A model generated the notes under the pieces. That model had not been told where the DNA came from. It did no database searches and saw only the letters and a list, made by a program, of their open reading frames with translations. Source: Rhodoferax sp. (lineage in GTDB: Bacteria > Pseudomonadota > Gammaproteobacteria > Burkholderiales > Burkholderiaceae_C). From it: DNA of 64,000 bases. Location: NCBI RefSeq assembly GCF_013297935.1, contig NZ_JAAFIX010000010.1, positions 62,001-126,000 on the forward strand, written 5' to 3'. Positions 10,001 through 18,442 of the stretch are shown piece by piece. The first letter of the stretch is position 1, and each line of letters begins with the position of its first letter. The position numbers were made by a program, and so were the translations under genes.

Positions 10001-10771
10001 CAAAGAAGCGCCGGGCTGGTGCAAGCGAAACTCCATGGCGAAGGTTTGGCCTGACTCAGCACCCGCTTGCCATTGGGCAAAAACAGCTTGTTTGTCTTCG
10101 GGGTGAATGCTGGCGGTCCAGCCGGTGCCAAGGCTTTGTGCCTCAGTTAGACCATAAATGGCTTGCCATCTGGCATTGGTATACACACAGGCCCCACTCG
10201 CATCGGTGGCATAGATACCCAAAGGTGACGCTTCACTGAGCGCACGAAACCTTGCTTCGCTCAGCCCTCGATCTAATGCGACCTGGCGGGACTCTAGGGC
10301 CAGTACTGCTGCACGCGCCAAATTGCCTAACACCTCACGTTGCATGGGACTCAGCCCGCCCGGTTCACGCCCAATGACGCACAAGGTTCCCATACGTGCG
10401 CCATTGCTGAGCGTCAATGGCGCCCCCGCATAAAAGCGAATGTTCGGGTCGCCGACTACCAGGGGATTGTCTGCAAACCGCAGGTCTGCCAGCGTGTCTT
10501 GCACCTCAAAAATGCCGTCCCCCAAAATGGTGTGGGCACAGAACGCAGCATCGCGCGGCGTCTGGGTTGCGGTGCCCAGACCGTAGTTGGACTTAAACCA
10601 TTGCCGGTCAGAATCCACCAAGCTCATGAGGGATATGGGCATGCCGCAGACTTGCGCGGCAGCACGGGTCAAGCAGTCAAACTGCTCCTCCGCTTGGGTA
10701 TCCAAGATACCCAATTGGCGCAGCGATTCAAGACGCTGCTGCTCATTGACTGGTATCTGCGCTGGTTGCAT
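7067..10771 (-). CDS. GAF-PAS(5)-GGDEF-EAL cyclic-di-GMP signalling protein
   Basis: A 1234-residue protein without transmembrane segments, predicted cytoplasmic. In order it carries a GAF domain (about 15-160), five PAS/PAC modules (about 168-285, 293-410, 418-535, 540-662, 670-795), a GGDEF domain (about 800-965) and an EAL domain (about 980-1225). The GGDEF motif is intact (883-887), so diguanylate cyclase activity is plausible. In the EAL domain the signature reads EVL (1014-1016) but DDFGAG (1135-1140) and other acidic motifs are kept, so phosphodiesterase activity is also plausible. PAS and GAF modules suggest sensing of redox, light or small ligands. The pel genes nearby are a typical c-di-GMP-controlled output, but a direct link is inferred. 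The gene sits between two copies of the xdhB 3' end. Confidence 0.9.
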   Translation of the reverse strand: MQPAQIPVNEQQRLESLRQLGILDTQAEEQFDCLTRAAAQVCGMPISLMSLVDSDRQWFKSNYGLGTATQTPRDAAFCAHTILGDGIFEVQDTLADLRFADNPLVVGDPNIRFYAGAPLTLSNGARMGTLCVIGREPGGLSPMQREVLGNLARAAVLALESRQVALDRGLSEARFRALSEASPLGIYATDASGACVYTNARWQAIYGLTEAQSLGTGWTASIHPEDKQAVFAQWQAGAESGQTFAMEFRLHQPGASLRMVHSTAQQTVDAQGVCTGYVGTVEDITEKSAAKHVNESLLSIILKHSIVSFTDLDGAITEVNDAFVAISGYSREELIGKNHSIINSGTQPSAFFGAMWRALKLGESWRGEICNRAKNGELYWVDSTIAPLRGADGAIERYVSIRVDITARKRQSEELRKSQEFLNQTGRLAGVGGWEVDILAGTVVWSDETCRIHEVETGYQPVLSEAINFYAPDARPVIEKAVQVAMSSGKGWDLELPLITATGKRLWARAVGHVEFANNAPRRIVGAFQDITATYLQRQKLSEIRNRLQLATQAGGIGVWDYNLVDGSLIWSEEMYQLYGLPPTDATGAYELWAKHLHPDDKPRAEAAMQDAIDGLSDFQPEFRVVWSDGSVHFIRSAAKVERDASGQAVRMVGVNWDVTEQRHAEAALAQQNELLRVTMQSIGDSVITTDSVGCVTWLNPVAERMTGWSSAEAIGRPLAQVFHIVNEQTRLPTENPVDTCLKQGKIVGLANHTLLISRHGAEFGIEDSAAPIRSETGEVLGVVLVFHDVTEQRRMSGEMTFRATHDELTGLFNRAEFEVRLRRLLQLSHEDGSQHALMFIDLDQFKLVNDACGHSAGDQLLQQVSKLLGESVRSRDTLARLGGDEFGILLDHCTSEQALRVAQQICDRMEEFRFLHDGRRFRIGTSIGLVAVTNALATVAAVMQAADTSCYAAKEAGRNRVHTWFDTDQALRERHGEMQWTTRIEHALDEDRFVLYAQRITPLADSDHGTHAEVLLRMVDQDGSIISPAAFIPAAERFNLISRIDRWVLRNATAWLEQYADQANVQTLSVNFSGQSVGDRAFHRQVIEKLSALAPGICQRLCFEITETAAVTNMADAALFIEQVRALGVRISLDDFGAGASSFGYLKTLKVDYLKIDGQFIKDLVDDPLDDAAVRCFVDVAHVVGVKTVAEYVDRDAVLQRVQALGIDFAQGFYLHKPEPIEHLASKSISSLS

Positions 10772-10886
10772 GCGAAAGCCTCTTGGTGTCTCGGTGTTCG
10801 CATGATCATAGCCAGAATCCCAATATTCGCGATGGGATCATTCCCCTGCACTTGGGTGGGTAGGGCCCGTGCTTCAAAATGAAACT

Positions 10887-13259
10887 TCAGTCTTCGAGAG
10901 CGCGCAGCACATTTTCTGCCGTAGCCGGTGCCGTGAGCTGCACGGTGGCGCCCGCGCCCTTGGCCTGAGCCACCGCATCGCGTAGGGCTTCGAACACGCT
11001 GATGCCGAGCATGAAGGGCGGCTCGCCCACGGCTTTGCTGCCGAACACGTTGTCCTCCACATTGGGCTCGTGCCAGAGGTCCACCTTGAAGTGCTCGGGC
11101 ACATCCGCCGCGGTGGGGATTTTGTAGGTGCTGGGCGCGTGGGTGCTGAGGTAACCCTTGTCGTTCCAAACCAGTTGCTCGGTGGTGAGCCAGCCCATGC
11201 CCTGCACAAAGGCGCCTTCAATTTGCCCCACGTCGATAGCGGGGTTGATGCTGCGGCCCACGTCGTGGAGGATGTCTACTTTGAGTACACGGCTCTCGCC
11301 GGTCAGGGTGTCGATCACCACTTCGGTGCACGCTGCACCATAAGCGAAGTAGTAGAAGGGCCGGCCCGTCAGCGTCGTCTTGTCGTAATGGATTTTGGGC
11401 GTGCGGTAAAAGCCGTCGCTCCAGAGCTGGATGCGGTTGGCATAGGCCATTTTCACCACGTCGTCGAAGCTGCGGGTGGTGCTGGGCGAGAACACTTCGC
11501 CATGCTTGAAGCGCACTGCGCCTGCGCCACAGCCATCGAGCCCCGCCACAAAGGCGGCCAAGTTGTCGCGCACATTGCGGGCGGCAAACTGGGCGGCGCG
11601 GCCGTTGAGGTCGGTGCCCGCGCTGGCGGCGGTGGCCGATGCATTGGGCACCTTGCTGGTGTCGCTGGCGGTGCTGAGCACCCGGCTAAACGGCACACCC
11701 AATTCGTCCGCCACGATCTGGGCGACCTTGGTGTTCAGGCCCTGGCCCATCTCGGCGCCACCATGGTTCACCTGCACGCTTCCGTCGGTGTACACATGCA
11801 CCAGCGCACCGGCTTGGTTGAACAGCGTGGCCGTGAAGCTGATGCCGAACTTGACCGGCGTGATGGCGATGCCGCGCTTGAGCACCGGGCTGGTCTGGTT
11901 CCATGCCGAAATGGCCTCTACCCGTCGCCGGTATTGCGCAGACAGCTCTAATTTTGATAGCAGGGGTTGGAGGATGTTGTCCTCTACCGTCATCTGGTAG
12001 TGGGTGGTGTCGCGGCGATTCGCAGTGCCGGGAATAGTCTCGTCGCTGTACAGGTTGCGCATGCGCACATCCAGCGGGTCCATCTGCAGGGCCCGGGCGA
12101 TGTCGCCCATCACCGCTTCAATCAGCACCACGCCCTGCGGGCCGCCGAAGCCACGGAAGGCGGTGTGGCTCTGGGTGTTGGTTTTGCAGCGGTAGGAAAT
12201 GATGTCCACATCCTGCAGGTAGTAGGCGTTGTCGGTATGGAAGATGGCGCGGTCCGCCACCGGGCCGGACAGGTCGGCGCTGAAGCCGCAGTTCACGGCC
12301 ATTTGCAGTTTCAGGGCGGTCAGGCGGCCGGTATCGTCAAAGCCCGCGCTGTATTCATACGCAAAGGGGTGGCGCTTGCCGGTGACCATGAAGTCGTCGT
12401 CCCGGTCCAGCCGCAGCTTTACGGCGCAGCGGTTCTTGGCCGCTGCAATGGTCGCCCACACAGCCAGATGGCCGGCTTGCGTTTCCTTGCCGCCGAAGCC
12501 GCCGCCCATGCGCCGGCACTCCACCTTCACCGAGTGGTTGTCGATACCCAGCGCGTGGCTCACCCAGTGCTGCACTTCGCCGGGGTGCTGGGTGCTGCTG
12601 TAAACCAGCCACTGGTTTTGCTCTTGCGGCAGCACATAGGCAATCTGGCCTTCCAGATAAAAGTGCTCCTGCCCGCCCACCTCTAAAGTGCCGTGCAGGG
12701 TATGGGGTGCGCTTTTCAGGGCCGCATCCGCATCACCGCGCCGCACATTGACCGGTGGCAGCACAAAGCTCTTTTGCCGGATGGACTCGTGCACCGACAG
12801 GATGGCCGGCAAGGGCTCGATGTGCAGTTGCACTTTGCGGGCGGCGTGCCGCGCCTGCATCACCGTTTTGGCAAGCACCACGCCCACCACCTGGCCGACG
12901 AACTGCACCGTGTCCAGGGCAAACACCGGCTCGTCCCCCGCAAAGGCGGCCAGCATGGGGTCGCCGGGAATGTCGTCGGCCAGCACCACATCCACCACGC
13001 CGGGCATGGCGCGGGCGGCTGTGCTGTCCACGCCCAGCAGCTTGCCGTGCGCGTGGGTGGAGAGAATGGGCGCGGCATACAACGTGCCGCGCACCTCGGG
13101 CAGGTCGTCGATGTAGTGCACCGCACCGGCCACTTGGGCTACGGCGCTTTCATGGAACTGGTTGACGCCTGCGGCCGGGCCGCGGGCTTGGGGCGCGGCT
13201 TCCAACACCGTGGGCGAGAGGGTGGGCGCCAAAGAGGGCAGGGTGGATGGGGTGCTCAT
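10887..13259 (-). CDS. xdhB: xanthine dehydrogenase, molybdopterin-binding subunit
   Basis: A 790-residue large subunit of the xanthine oxidase family, which hydroxylates hypoxanthine and xanthine towards urate. It contains the aldehyde-oxidase/xanthine-dehydrogenase a/b hammerhead domain (about 40-150) and the molybdopterin domains. Visible family motifs include GGGFGGKE, FRGFGGPQG, GGAEMGQG and GEPPF near the C-terminus, which holds the active-site Glu. Its ATG overlaps the TGA of xdhA (ATGA at 13256-13259), so the two subunits are translationally coupled. No xdhC chaperone gene is in the window. A copy of the 54-nt dispersed element lies within the gene at 11908-11961, in frame. Confidence 0.93.
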   Translation of the reverse strand: MSTPSTLPSLAPTLSPTVLEAAPQARGPAAGVNQFHESAVAQVAGAVHYIDDLPEVRGTLYAAPILSTHAHGKLLGVDSTAARAMPGVVDVVLADDIPGDPMLAAFAGDEPVFALDTVQFVGQVVGVVLAKTVMQARHAARKVQLHIEPLPAILSVHESIRQKSFVLPPVNVRRGDADAALKSAPHTLHGTLEVGGQEHFYLEGQIAYVLPQEQNQWLVYSSTQHPGEVQHWVSHALGIDNHSVKVECRRMGGGFGGKETQAGHLAVWATIAAAKNRCAVKLRLDRDDDFMVTGKRHPFAYEYSAGFDDTGRLTALKLQMAVNCGFSADLSGPVADRAIFHTDNAYYLQDVDIISYRCKTNTQSHTAFRGFGGPQGVVLIEAVMGDIARALQMDPLDVRMRNLYSDETIPGTANRRDTTHYQMTVEDNILQPLLSKLELSAQYRRRVEAISAWNQTSPVLKRGIAITPVKFGISFTATLFNQAGALVHVYTDGSVQVNHGGAEMGQGLNTKVAQIVADELGVPFSRVLSTASDTSKVPNASATAASAGTDLNGRAAQFAARNVRDNLAAFVAGLDGCGAGAVRFKHGEVFSPSTTRSFDDVVKMAYANRIQLWSDGFYRTPKIHYDKTTLTGRPFYYFAYGAACTEVVIDTLTGESRVLKVDILHDVGRSINPAIDVGQIEGAFVQGMGWLTTEQLVWNDKGYLSTHAPSTYKIPTAADVPEHFKVDLWHEPNVEDNVFGSKAVGEPPFMLGISVFEALRDAVAQAKGAGATVQLTAPATAENVLRALED
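11908..11961 (-). repeat. 54-nt two-hairpin dispersed element, copy 1 (inside xdhB)
   Basis: Read on the minus strand this gives GCTATC-N6-AGAGCT-N4-GCGCA-N11-GGGTAGAGGCC-ATTT, aligning without gaps to the other copies. It encodes part of XdhB in frame (LLSKLELSAQYRRRVEAI). Confidence 0.75.
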
Positions 13260-14746
13260 GCGGTTTCTCCTTGGAGCACAAAGCTTTCCAGATTAATGGC
13301 CGTGAGGCCCTGGCTCTCCAGCCAGTAGCGCTGCAACAGGTTGCCGAGCACTTCGGTACGGTAGGCGCTGCTGGCGCGCATGTCGGAAATCGGGCTGAAC
13401 TCGCCTCGCAATGTGGCTTGGGCGGTTTTCACCGTGGCGGCGCTCCACACTTGGCCCAGCAAGGCCGCCTGGGTTTTAACGGCCCGTACCGGTGTGGCGG
13501 CCACACCGCCCACCCCGATGCTGGCGTGGGTGACGATGCCGCTCTCAATATGCAGGTTCAGCGCGAGACAGACGGCGGAAATGTCATCTTCAAAGCGCTT
13601 GGAAATTTTGTAGACACGTGACCGCTCATGGGGCAGGGCCTTGGGCACCTTGATCCAGGCCAGCACTTCGTCGCGCGCCATGACGTTCTGGCGGTAGCCG
13701 GTGTAGAGGTCTTCCAGGGGCAGTTCGCGATGCACGGCTTTAGCCTTGCTGCCTTTGCCGCGCCAGGCCATCAGCACCACGCTGGTACCCAGCGCAATCA
13801 GCAGGGGCATGGAGTCGCCAATCGGCGAGCCGTTGGCCACGTTACCGCCCAGAGTGCCTGCATTGCGCACCGGCAGTCCGGCAAAGCGGCTGGCAAAAGT
13901 GGCCAACTGCGGCCGGTCCGCCACCAGGGCAGCAAACGCGTCGGTCAGGGTGACGGCGGCGCCGATGGCCATGTGGTGCGGGTACTGCTCCACGCGCCGC
14001 AGCTCGGCGACTTGAGTCACATCGAGCACGCGGGGAAAGTCTTTGTGCATCTTGGTGACCCACAGGCCCACATCGGTGCAGCCCGCGACGATTTGCGCCT
14101 TAGGGTGCTGCGCCCGCGCTGCCAGCAGTTCGGGTAGGCTGCGGGGCAAAATATAAGCAGAATCGGCCTCTAGCCCTCGTATTTGTTGCGCGAGTAGCTC
14201 TAATTTTGATAGCGTTTGCGCCTCGTCAGAGGGCAGGGCGGGCTGGCCGAGCATGGTCTGGGCGGCGTCCAGAATCGGGCGGTAACCGGTGCAGCGGCAC
14301 AAGTTGCCGCTCAGGGCGTGCAGCGCGTCGTCCCGGGTGATGGGTTGGCCGGCATGGGCATGGTGGCGGTACAGGTCAAACAAGCTCATCACAAAGCCGG
14401 GGGTGCAAAAGCCGCATTGCGAGCCGTGGCACTGCACCATGGCTTCCTGGGCGGGGTGCAAGCGCCCGTCGTCAGCGGCAATGTCTTCTACCGTCCACAA
14501 GGCCCGGCCGTTCAGGCTGTGGGCCATCTTGATGCAGCTGTTCACGGCCTTGGTGTGCAGTTCGCCGTCGACCGATTCGCCCACGACCACGGTGCAGGCC
14601 CCGCAGTCCCCTTCGTTACAGCCCTCTTTGGTGCCGGTGCAGTGCAGGTCGTCGCGCAGCACTTCCAGCAGGGTGCGGGTGGGGGGAACGTCGTGCAGCG
14701 TGACGATTTCGCCGCGGCGTACAAACTTCAGTGGAGTGGTGGTCAT
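13256..14746 (-). CDS. xdhA: xanthine dehydrogenase small subunit ([2Fe-2S] and FAD domains)
   Basis: A 496-residue protein. Residues 1-90 are a plant-type ferredoxin domain with the cluster ligands in CNEGDCGACT and a later Cys. Residues about 95-165 are the second [2Fe-2S] domain with CGFCTPG and LCRCTGY. After a linker (about 170-195) comes the FAD-binding domain of the molybdopterin dehydrogenase family with GGNVANGSP, and then the CO-dehydrogenase flavoprotein C-terminal domain. Electrons from XdhB pass through these centres to NAD. It is the first gene of the xdhAB operon and is divergent from a LysR-type regulator. The interdomain linker contains a copy of the 54-nt element. Confidence 0.93.
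   Translation of the reverse strand: MTTTPLKFVRRGEIVTLHDVPPTRTLLEVLRDDLHCTGTKEGCNEGDCGACTVVVGESVDGELHTKAVNSCIKMAHSLNGRALWTVEDIAADDGRLHPAQEAMVQCHGSQCGFCTPGFVMSLFDLYRHHAHAGQPITRDDALHALSGNLCRCTGYRPILDAAQTMLGQPALPSDEAQTLSKLELLAQQIRGLEADSAYILPRSLPELLAARAQHPKAQIVAGCTDVGLWVTKMHKDFPRVLDVTQVAELRRVEQYPHHMAIGAAVTLTDAFAALVADRPQLATFASRFAGLPVRNAGTLGGNVANGSPIGDSMPLLIALGTSVVLMAWRGKGSKAKAVHRELPLEDLYTGYRQNVMARDEVLAWIKVPKALPHERSRVYKISKRFEDDISAVCLALNLHIESGIVTHASIGVGGVAATPVRAVKTQAALLGQVWSAATVKTAQATLRGEFSPISDMRASSAYRTEVLGNLLQRYWLESQGLTAINLESFVLQGETA
14160..14213 (-). repeat. 54-nt two-hairpin dispersed element, copy 2 (inside xdhA)
   Basis: Minus-strand reading GCTATC-N6-AGAGCT-N4-GCGCA-N11-GGCTAGAGGCC-GATT. It occupies the linker between the iron-sulfur and FAD domains and encodes LSKLELLAQQIRGLEAD, very close to the peptide made by copy 1. 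Confidence 0.85.
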
Positions 14747-14792
14747 GGGTGTTTCCTCGTGCGGGAGGGTAATCCGGCTGTTGTTCCGTTTC

Positions 14793-14810
14793 CATACGCA
14801 TTAGCATATG
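14793..14810. promoter_or_regulatory. candidate LysR-type operator between xdhA and the LysR gene
   Basis: An interrupted palindrome CATA-N10-TATG lies in the 84-bp gap between the divergent xdhA and LysR-family genes and fits the loose T-N11-A rule of LysR sites. The motif is short, so this is a suggestion based mainly on position. Confidence 0.35.
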
Positions 14811-14830
14811 GGTCCAATTGAACGCTGTGT

Positions 14831-15763
14831 ATGAGAGACCAATCCCTTTTCGACAAGATAGACCTTCATTTGATCAGGGTCCTTCATACCGTGTTAACTG
14901 AGCGCAGCGTATCCAAAGCCGCCATCCGTCTGGGCATGCACCAGCCGGCGGTCAGCGCGTCGCTCAAACGTTTGCGTGACTTTGCCGGCGACCCTTTGTT
15001 GGTGCGCTCCGGCTCCGGCATGGTGCCCACCGAGACGGCGCTGCGCATGCTGGAGCCCAGTGCCAGCATTTTGCGTGCCGCCGAAATGCTGTTCTCCGAT
15101 GCGCGCGGTTTCGAGCCCGATGCCGCCCGCAACACCTTCCGGCTGGCGGCGAGTGACTACCTGGACCCTTTATTCCTACCCCGCCTGGTGGCCCAGATTA
15201 AAGAGAAGGCCCCGTTTGCAGAAATTGAGATCCACCCGCTCACGGGTGCCGCCGACTACCGCACCTTGCTGGCGCAGGGCGATATTGATGTAGTGATCGG
15301 CAACTGGCCGCAGCCACCGGATGATTTGCACCTGGGTCGCCTGTTTGGCGACGAGGTGGTGTGCCTGGTGTCCAACAAGCATCCGGCGGTGCGCAGGGGC
15401 TGGGACCAGACGCAGTGGCTGGAGGCTGAGCACATTGCCCCCGGAGCCACCCACCCGGGCGCCAAGGGCGTGATTGATGAGCATTTGACGGGCCTCGGTC
15501 TGCAGCGCCATATCGTGGCGCGATGCCCGCATTTCGGCCTCATACCCGGCATGGTGGCATCAACCTTGCTGGTGCTGACCACCGGACGCCAATACTGCGA
15601 ACGCTTTGTCGACACGCTGCCAGTCACTATATTGCCTTGCCCTGTGGAGTTCCCCCGCATGATGTACTACCAGCTTTGGCATGCCCGCACGCACACCAGT
15701 GCGTCCAATAAGTGGTTGCGCGAGCGCATCAAGTCGGTGGCCGCTGAGCTCCGTAAAGAATAA
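14831..15763 (+). CDS. LysR family transcriptional regulator of the xdh/purine genes
   Basis: A 310-residue LysR-type regulator. The N-terminal winged helix-turn-helix (about 12-70) shows the usual SVSKAAIRLGMHQPAVS pattern, and residues about 95-305 form the periplasmic-binding-like effector domain. It is transcribed away from xdhA and sits 20 bp upstream of the purine ABC transporter genes, so a role as purine-responsive regulator of both is likely. The effector, perhaps a purine, is an inference. Confidence 0.85.
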   Translation: MRDQSLFDKIDLHLIRVLHTVLTERSVSKAAIRLGMHQPAVSASLKRLRDFAGDPLLVRSGSGMVPTETALRMLEPSASILRAAEMLFSDARGFEPDAARNTFRLAASDYLDPLFLPRLVAQIKEKAPFAEIEIHPLTGAADYRTLLAQGDIDVVIGNWPQPPDDLHLGRLFGDEVVCLVSNKHPAVRRGWDQTQWLEAEHIAPGATHPGAKGVIDEHLTGLGLQRHIVARCPHFGLIPGMVASTLLVLTTGRQYCERFVDTLPVTILPCPVEFPRMMYYQLWHARTHTSASNKWLRERIKSVAAELRKE

Positions 15764-15783
15764 ATACAAACACAACTGTCCGT

Positions 15784-17364
15784 ATGGAACCCCAAACCCC
15801 TTCGAATGCCGTGCCCCGGCTGCAACTCACCGGCATCACCAAGGCCTACCCGGGTGTCATCGCCAATAGCGATGTCTCGCTCACGGTGCTGCCCGGCCAG
15901 ACCCATGCGGTGCTGGGCGAAAACGGCGCCGGCAAATCCACCTTGATGAAGATCATTTATGGCTCCATCAAACCCGACGCGGGCCAGGTGCTGTTCAACG
16001 GCAAGCCCGCCAACATCCGCAACCCCAAAGAGGCGCGGGCCTTGGGCATCAGCATGGTGTTCCAGCACTTCAACCTGTTTGACACCATCACCGTGGCGGA
16101 AAACGTGTGGCTGGGTCTGGACAAGGCGCAAAGCCTAGAGCAGGTCACCGCCAGCATCACCGCCAAAGCAGCCGAGTACGGCCTGGACATCGACCCCGGC
16201 CGCCCGGTACACACGCTGAGCGTGGGCGAGATGCAGCGGGTCGAAATCATCCGCGCTTTGCTGACCAACCCGCAGCTCCTGATTTTGGACGAGCCGACCT
16301 CGGTGCTCACGCCGCAGGCGGTGGAAAAGCTGTTTGTGGTGCTCAAGAAGCTGGCCGCACAGGGCTGCAGCATTTTGTACATCAGCCACAAGCTGCACGA
16401 GATTCGTGAGCTGTGCAATGCCTGCACCGTGCTGCGCGGTGGCAAAGTCACCGGGGTGTGCAACCCGGCCGAAGAATCCAACGCTTCTCTGTCCCGCTTG
16501 ATGATCGGCGCAGAGCCACCTCAGTTGGAGCACCGCCCCCAGCAGGCGGGCTCACCGGTGCTCACGGTCAAAAACCTGAGTTTGGCCCGCGAGGACCAGT
16601 TCGGCGTCGACCTGAATGGCATTTCGCTCACGGTGCATGCGGGCGAGGTGGTGGGCATTGCGGGTGTATCCGGCAATGGCCAGAAAGAGTTGCTCTACGC
16701 CTTGTCGGGTGAAGATGTGCGCACACCCAAGGGCAGCGTCACCATGGGCAAAGCGGACGTGTCCGCCCTGCACCCCGGCGGCAGGCGCAAGCTGGGCCTG
16801 CACTTTGTGCCCGAAGAACGTTTGGGCCGCGGCGCGGTGCCGACGCTGAGCCTGGCCCAAAACATGTTGCTGACCCGCACCGAATCCATCACGGCGCCCA
16901 AGTTCGCTGGCGGCTGGATCCGGGTGCGCCAGCTCGAAGACCATGCGGCGCGCATCATCAAGTCTTTCAACGTCAAGGCCAACGGGCCCACGGCAGCGGC
17001 GCGCTCGCTCTCCGGCGGCAATTTGCAGAAGTTCATTGTGGGCCGCGAGATCGATGCGGCGCCCAAGCTCTTCATCGTGTCCCAGCCCACCTGGGGGGTG
17101 GATGTGGGGGCGGCCGCGCAGATTCGCGGTGAAGTTCTGGCGCTGCGCGATGCCGGCTGCGCGGTGCTGGTGGTGAGCGAGGAATTGGATGAATTGTTTG
17201 AGGTGAGCGACCGACTGCATGTGATTGCACATGGCAAGTTGTCTCCCTCGGTACCGGTGGCGGAAGCCACGGTGGAAAAGATCGGGGAATGGATGAGCGG
17301 ACTGTGGGACAACTCGGGCGCAACGGCAAAGGTAATGGCCACGGTGGAGGTGGCCCATGGCTAA
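15784..17364 (+). CDS. nucleoside/purine ABC transporter, tandem ATP-binding protein
   Basis: A 526-residue ATPase with two nucleotide-binding domains. The first has an intact Walker A (GENGAGKST), signature (LSVGEMQR) and Walker B (LLILDEPTS). The second has a degenerate Walker A (GVSGNGQKE), an LSGGNLQK signature and a Walker B ending in SQP, so it is probably regulatory, as is usual for the RbsA/YufO/NupO family. It starts 20 bp after the LysR gene and overlaps the next permease gene by 8 bp. With two permeases and a BMP-type binding protein downstream it forms a complete importer for nucleosides or purine bases. Confidence 0.9.
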   Translation: MEPQTPSNAVPRLQLTGITKAYPGVIANSDVSLTVLPGQTHAVLGENGAGKSTLMKIIYGSIKPDAGQVLFNGKPANIRNPKEARALGISMVFQHFNLFDTITVAENVWLGLDKAQSLEQVTASITAKAAEYGLDIDPGRPVHTLSVGEMQRVEIIRALLTNPQLLILDEPTSVLTPQAVEKLFVVLKKLAAQGCSILYISHKLHEIRELCNACTVLRGGKVTGVCNPAEESNASLSRLMIGAEPPQLEHRPQQAGSPVLTVKNLSLAREDQFGVDLNGISLTVHAGEVVGIAGVSGNGQKELLYALSGEDVRTPKGSVTMGKADVSALHPGGRRKLGLHFVPEERLGRGAVPTLSLAQNMLLTRTESITAPKFAGGWIRVRQLEDHAARIIKSFNVKANGPTAAARSLSGGNLQKFIVGREIDAAPKLFIVSQPTWGVDVGAAAQIRGEVLALRDAGCAVLVVSEELDELFEVSDRLHVIAHGKLSPSVPVAEATVEKIGEWMSGLWDNSGATAKVMATVEVAHG

Positions 17365-18442
17365 GTCCGGACTGAAACTGGAGGCGCGGCCTCAGCCTTC
17401 CAAAGCCTGGAGTTACGGCTCCCCCCTGCTGGCGCTGGTGGTCACCGTCATCATTGGCGTCATCTTGTTTGCGGCCCTGGGCAAAGACCCGGTGCGCGGC
17501 CTGCTGGTGTTCTTCTGGGAACCCATCAAAAGCGGTTATGCGCTGGGCGAGCTAGTGGTCAAGGCCACGCCGCTGCTGGTGATCGCTTTGGGCTTGGCGG
17601 TGTGCTTTCGCTCCAATGTGTGGAATATCGGTGCCGAAGGCCAGTACATCATTGGCGCGATTGCAGCGAGCGGCGTGGCCTTGTTGGCCGGGAAGACCAC
17701 CGGTGGCTGGATCGTCGTGCCGGTGGTGCTGGCCGGCATCGCGGGCGGCATGGTCTGGGCGGGGCTGACAGCCTTCTTGCGCGACAAATTCAACGCCAAT
17801 GAAATTCTGGTGAGTCTGATGCTGGTGTACGTGGCGGTACAGGTTCTGGGTTACCTGGTGTATGGCCCCTGGAAAGACCCCTTGGGCTACAACTTTCCGC
17901 AAACCAAGACCTTTGAGGCTGCCACCCGTATTCCGCGCTTGTTTGAGGGTTCACGCATGAGTATCGGGGTGGTGTTGGCCCTGATCGGTGTGGCCGGTGT
18001 CTGGATCTTTCTGTTCCGTACCCGTGCCGGCTTTGCCCAGCAGGTGGGCGGGCTGGCACCGGCAGCTGCGCGTTACGCCGGGTTTTCATCCCGCAAAGCG
18101 CTGTGGACGGCTTTGTTGGTATCCGGTGGCATGGCCGGTTTGGCCGGTGCGCTGGAGGTAGCCGGCCCGATCGGACAACTCACGCCCTATGTGCCGGCAG
18201 GCTACGGCTTTGCGGCCATCATCGTGGCCTATGTGGGGCGCTTGCATCCCGTGGGCATGGTGTTCTCGGCGCTGCTGATGAGCATGTTTTATATCGGCGG
18301 CGAGTTGGCCCAGTCCCGTTTGGGGCTCCCCAAATCGCTCACCGGCGTGTTCCAGGGCTTGCTGTTGTTCAGCTTGTTGGCCTGCGACACTTTGGTGAAT
18401 TACCGCCTCAAATGGGTCTCCGCCGCAGGAGGTAAAAAATAA
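17357..18442 (+). CDS. nucleoside/purine ABC transporter permease 1
   Basis: A 361-residue integral membrane protein with about nine hydrophobic helices, of the branched-chain-amino-acid-type permease family (BPD_transp_2), similar in style to YufP/NupP. The NIGAEGQ stretch at about residue 90 is typical of this family. It overlaps the ATPase gene by 8 bp and ends in TAATG, sharing one base with the start of the second permease. Confidence 0.9.
   Translation: MAKSGLKLEARPQPSKAWSYGSPLLALVVTVIIGVILFAALGKDPVRGLLVFFWEPIKSGYALGELVVKATPLLVIALGLAVCFRSNVWNIGAEGQYIIGAIAASGVALLAGKTTGGWIVVPVVLAGIAGGMVWAGLTAFLRDKFNANEILVSLMLVYVAVQVLGYLVYGPWKDPLGYNFPQTKTFEAATRIPRLFEGSRMSIGVVLALIGVAGVWIFLFRTRAGFAQQVGGLAPAAARYAGFSSRKALWTALLVSGGMAGLAGALEVAGPIGQLTPYVPAGYGFAAIIVAYVGRLHPVGMVFSALLMSMFYIGGELAQSRLGLPKSLTGVFQGLLLFSLLACDTLVNYRLKWVSAAGGKK

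Noticed and set aside
14747..14830. Purine riboswitch ahead of xdhA
   Set aside because: The 84-bp gap is too short and has no purine-aptamer core; a LysR operator explains the palindrome better.
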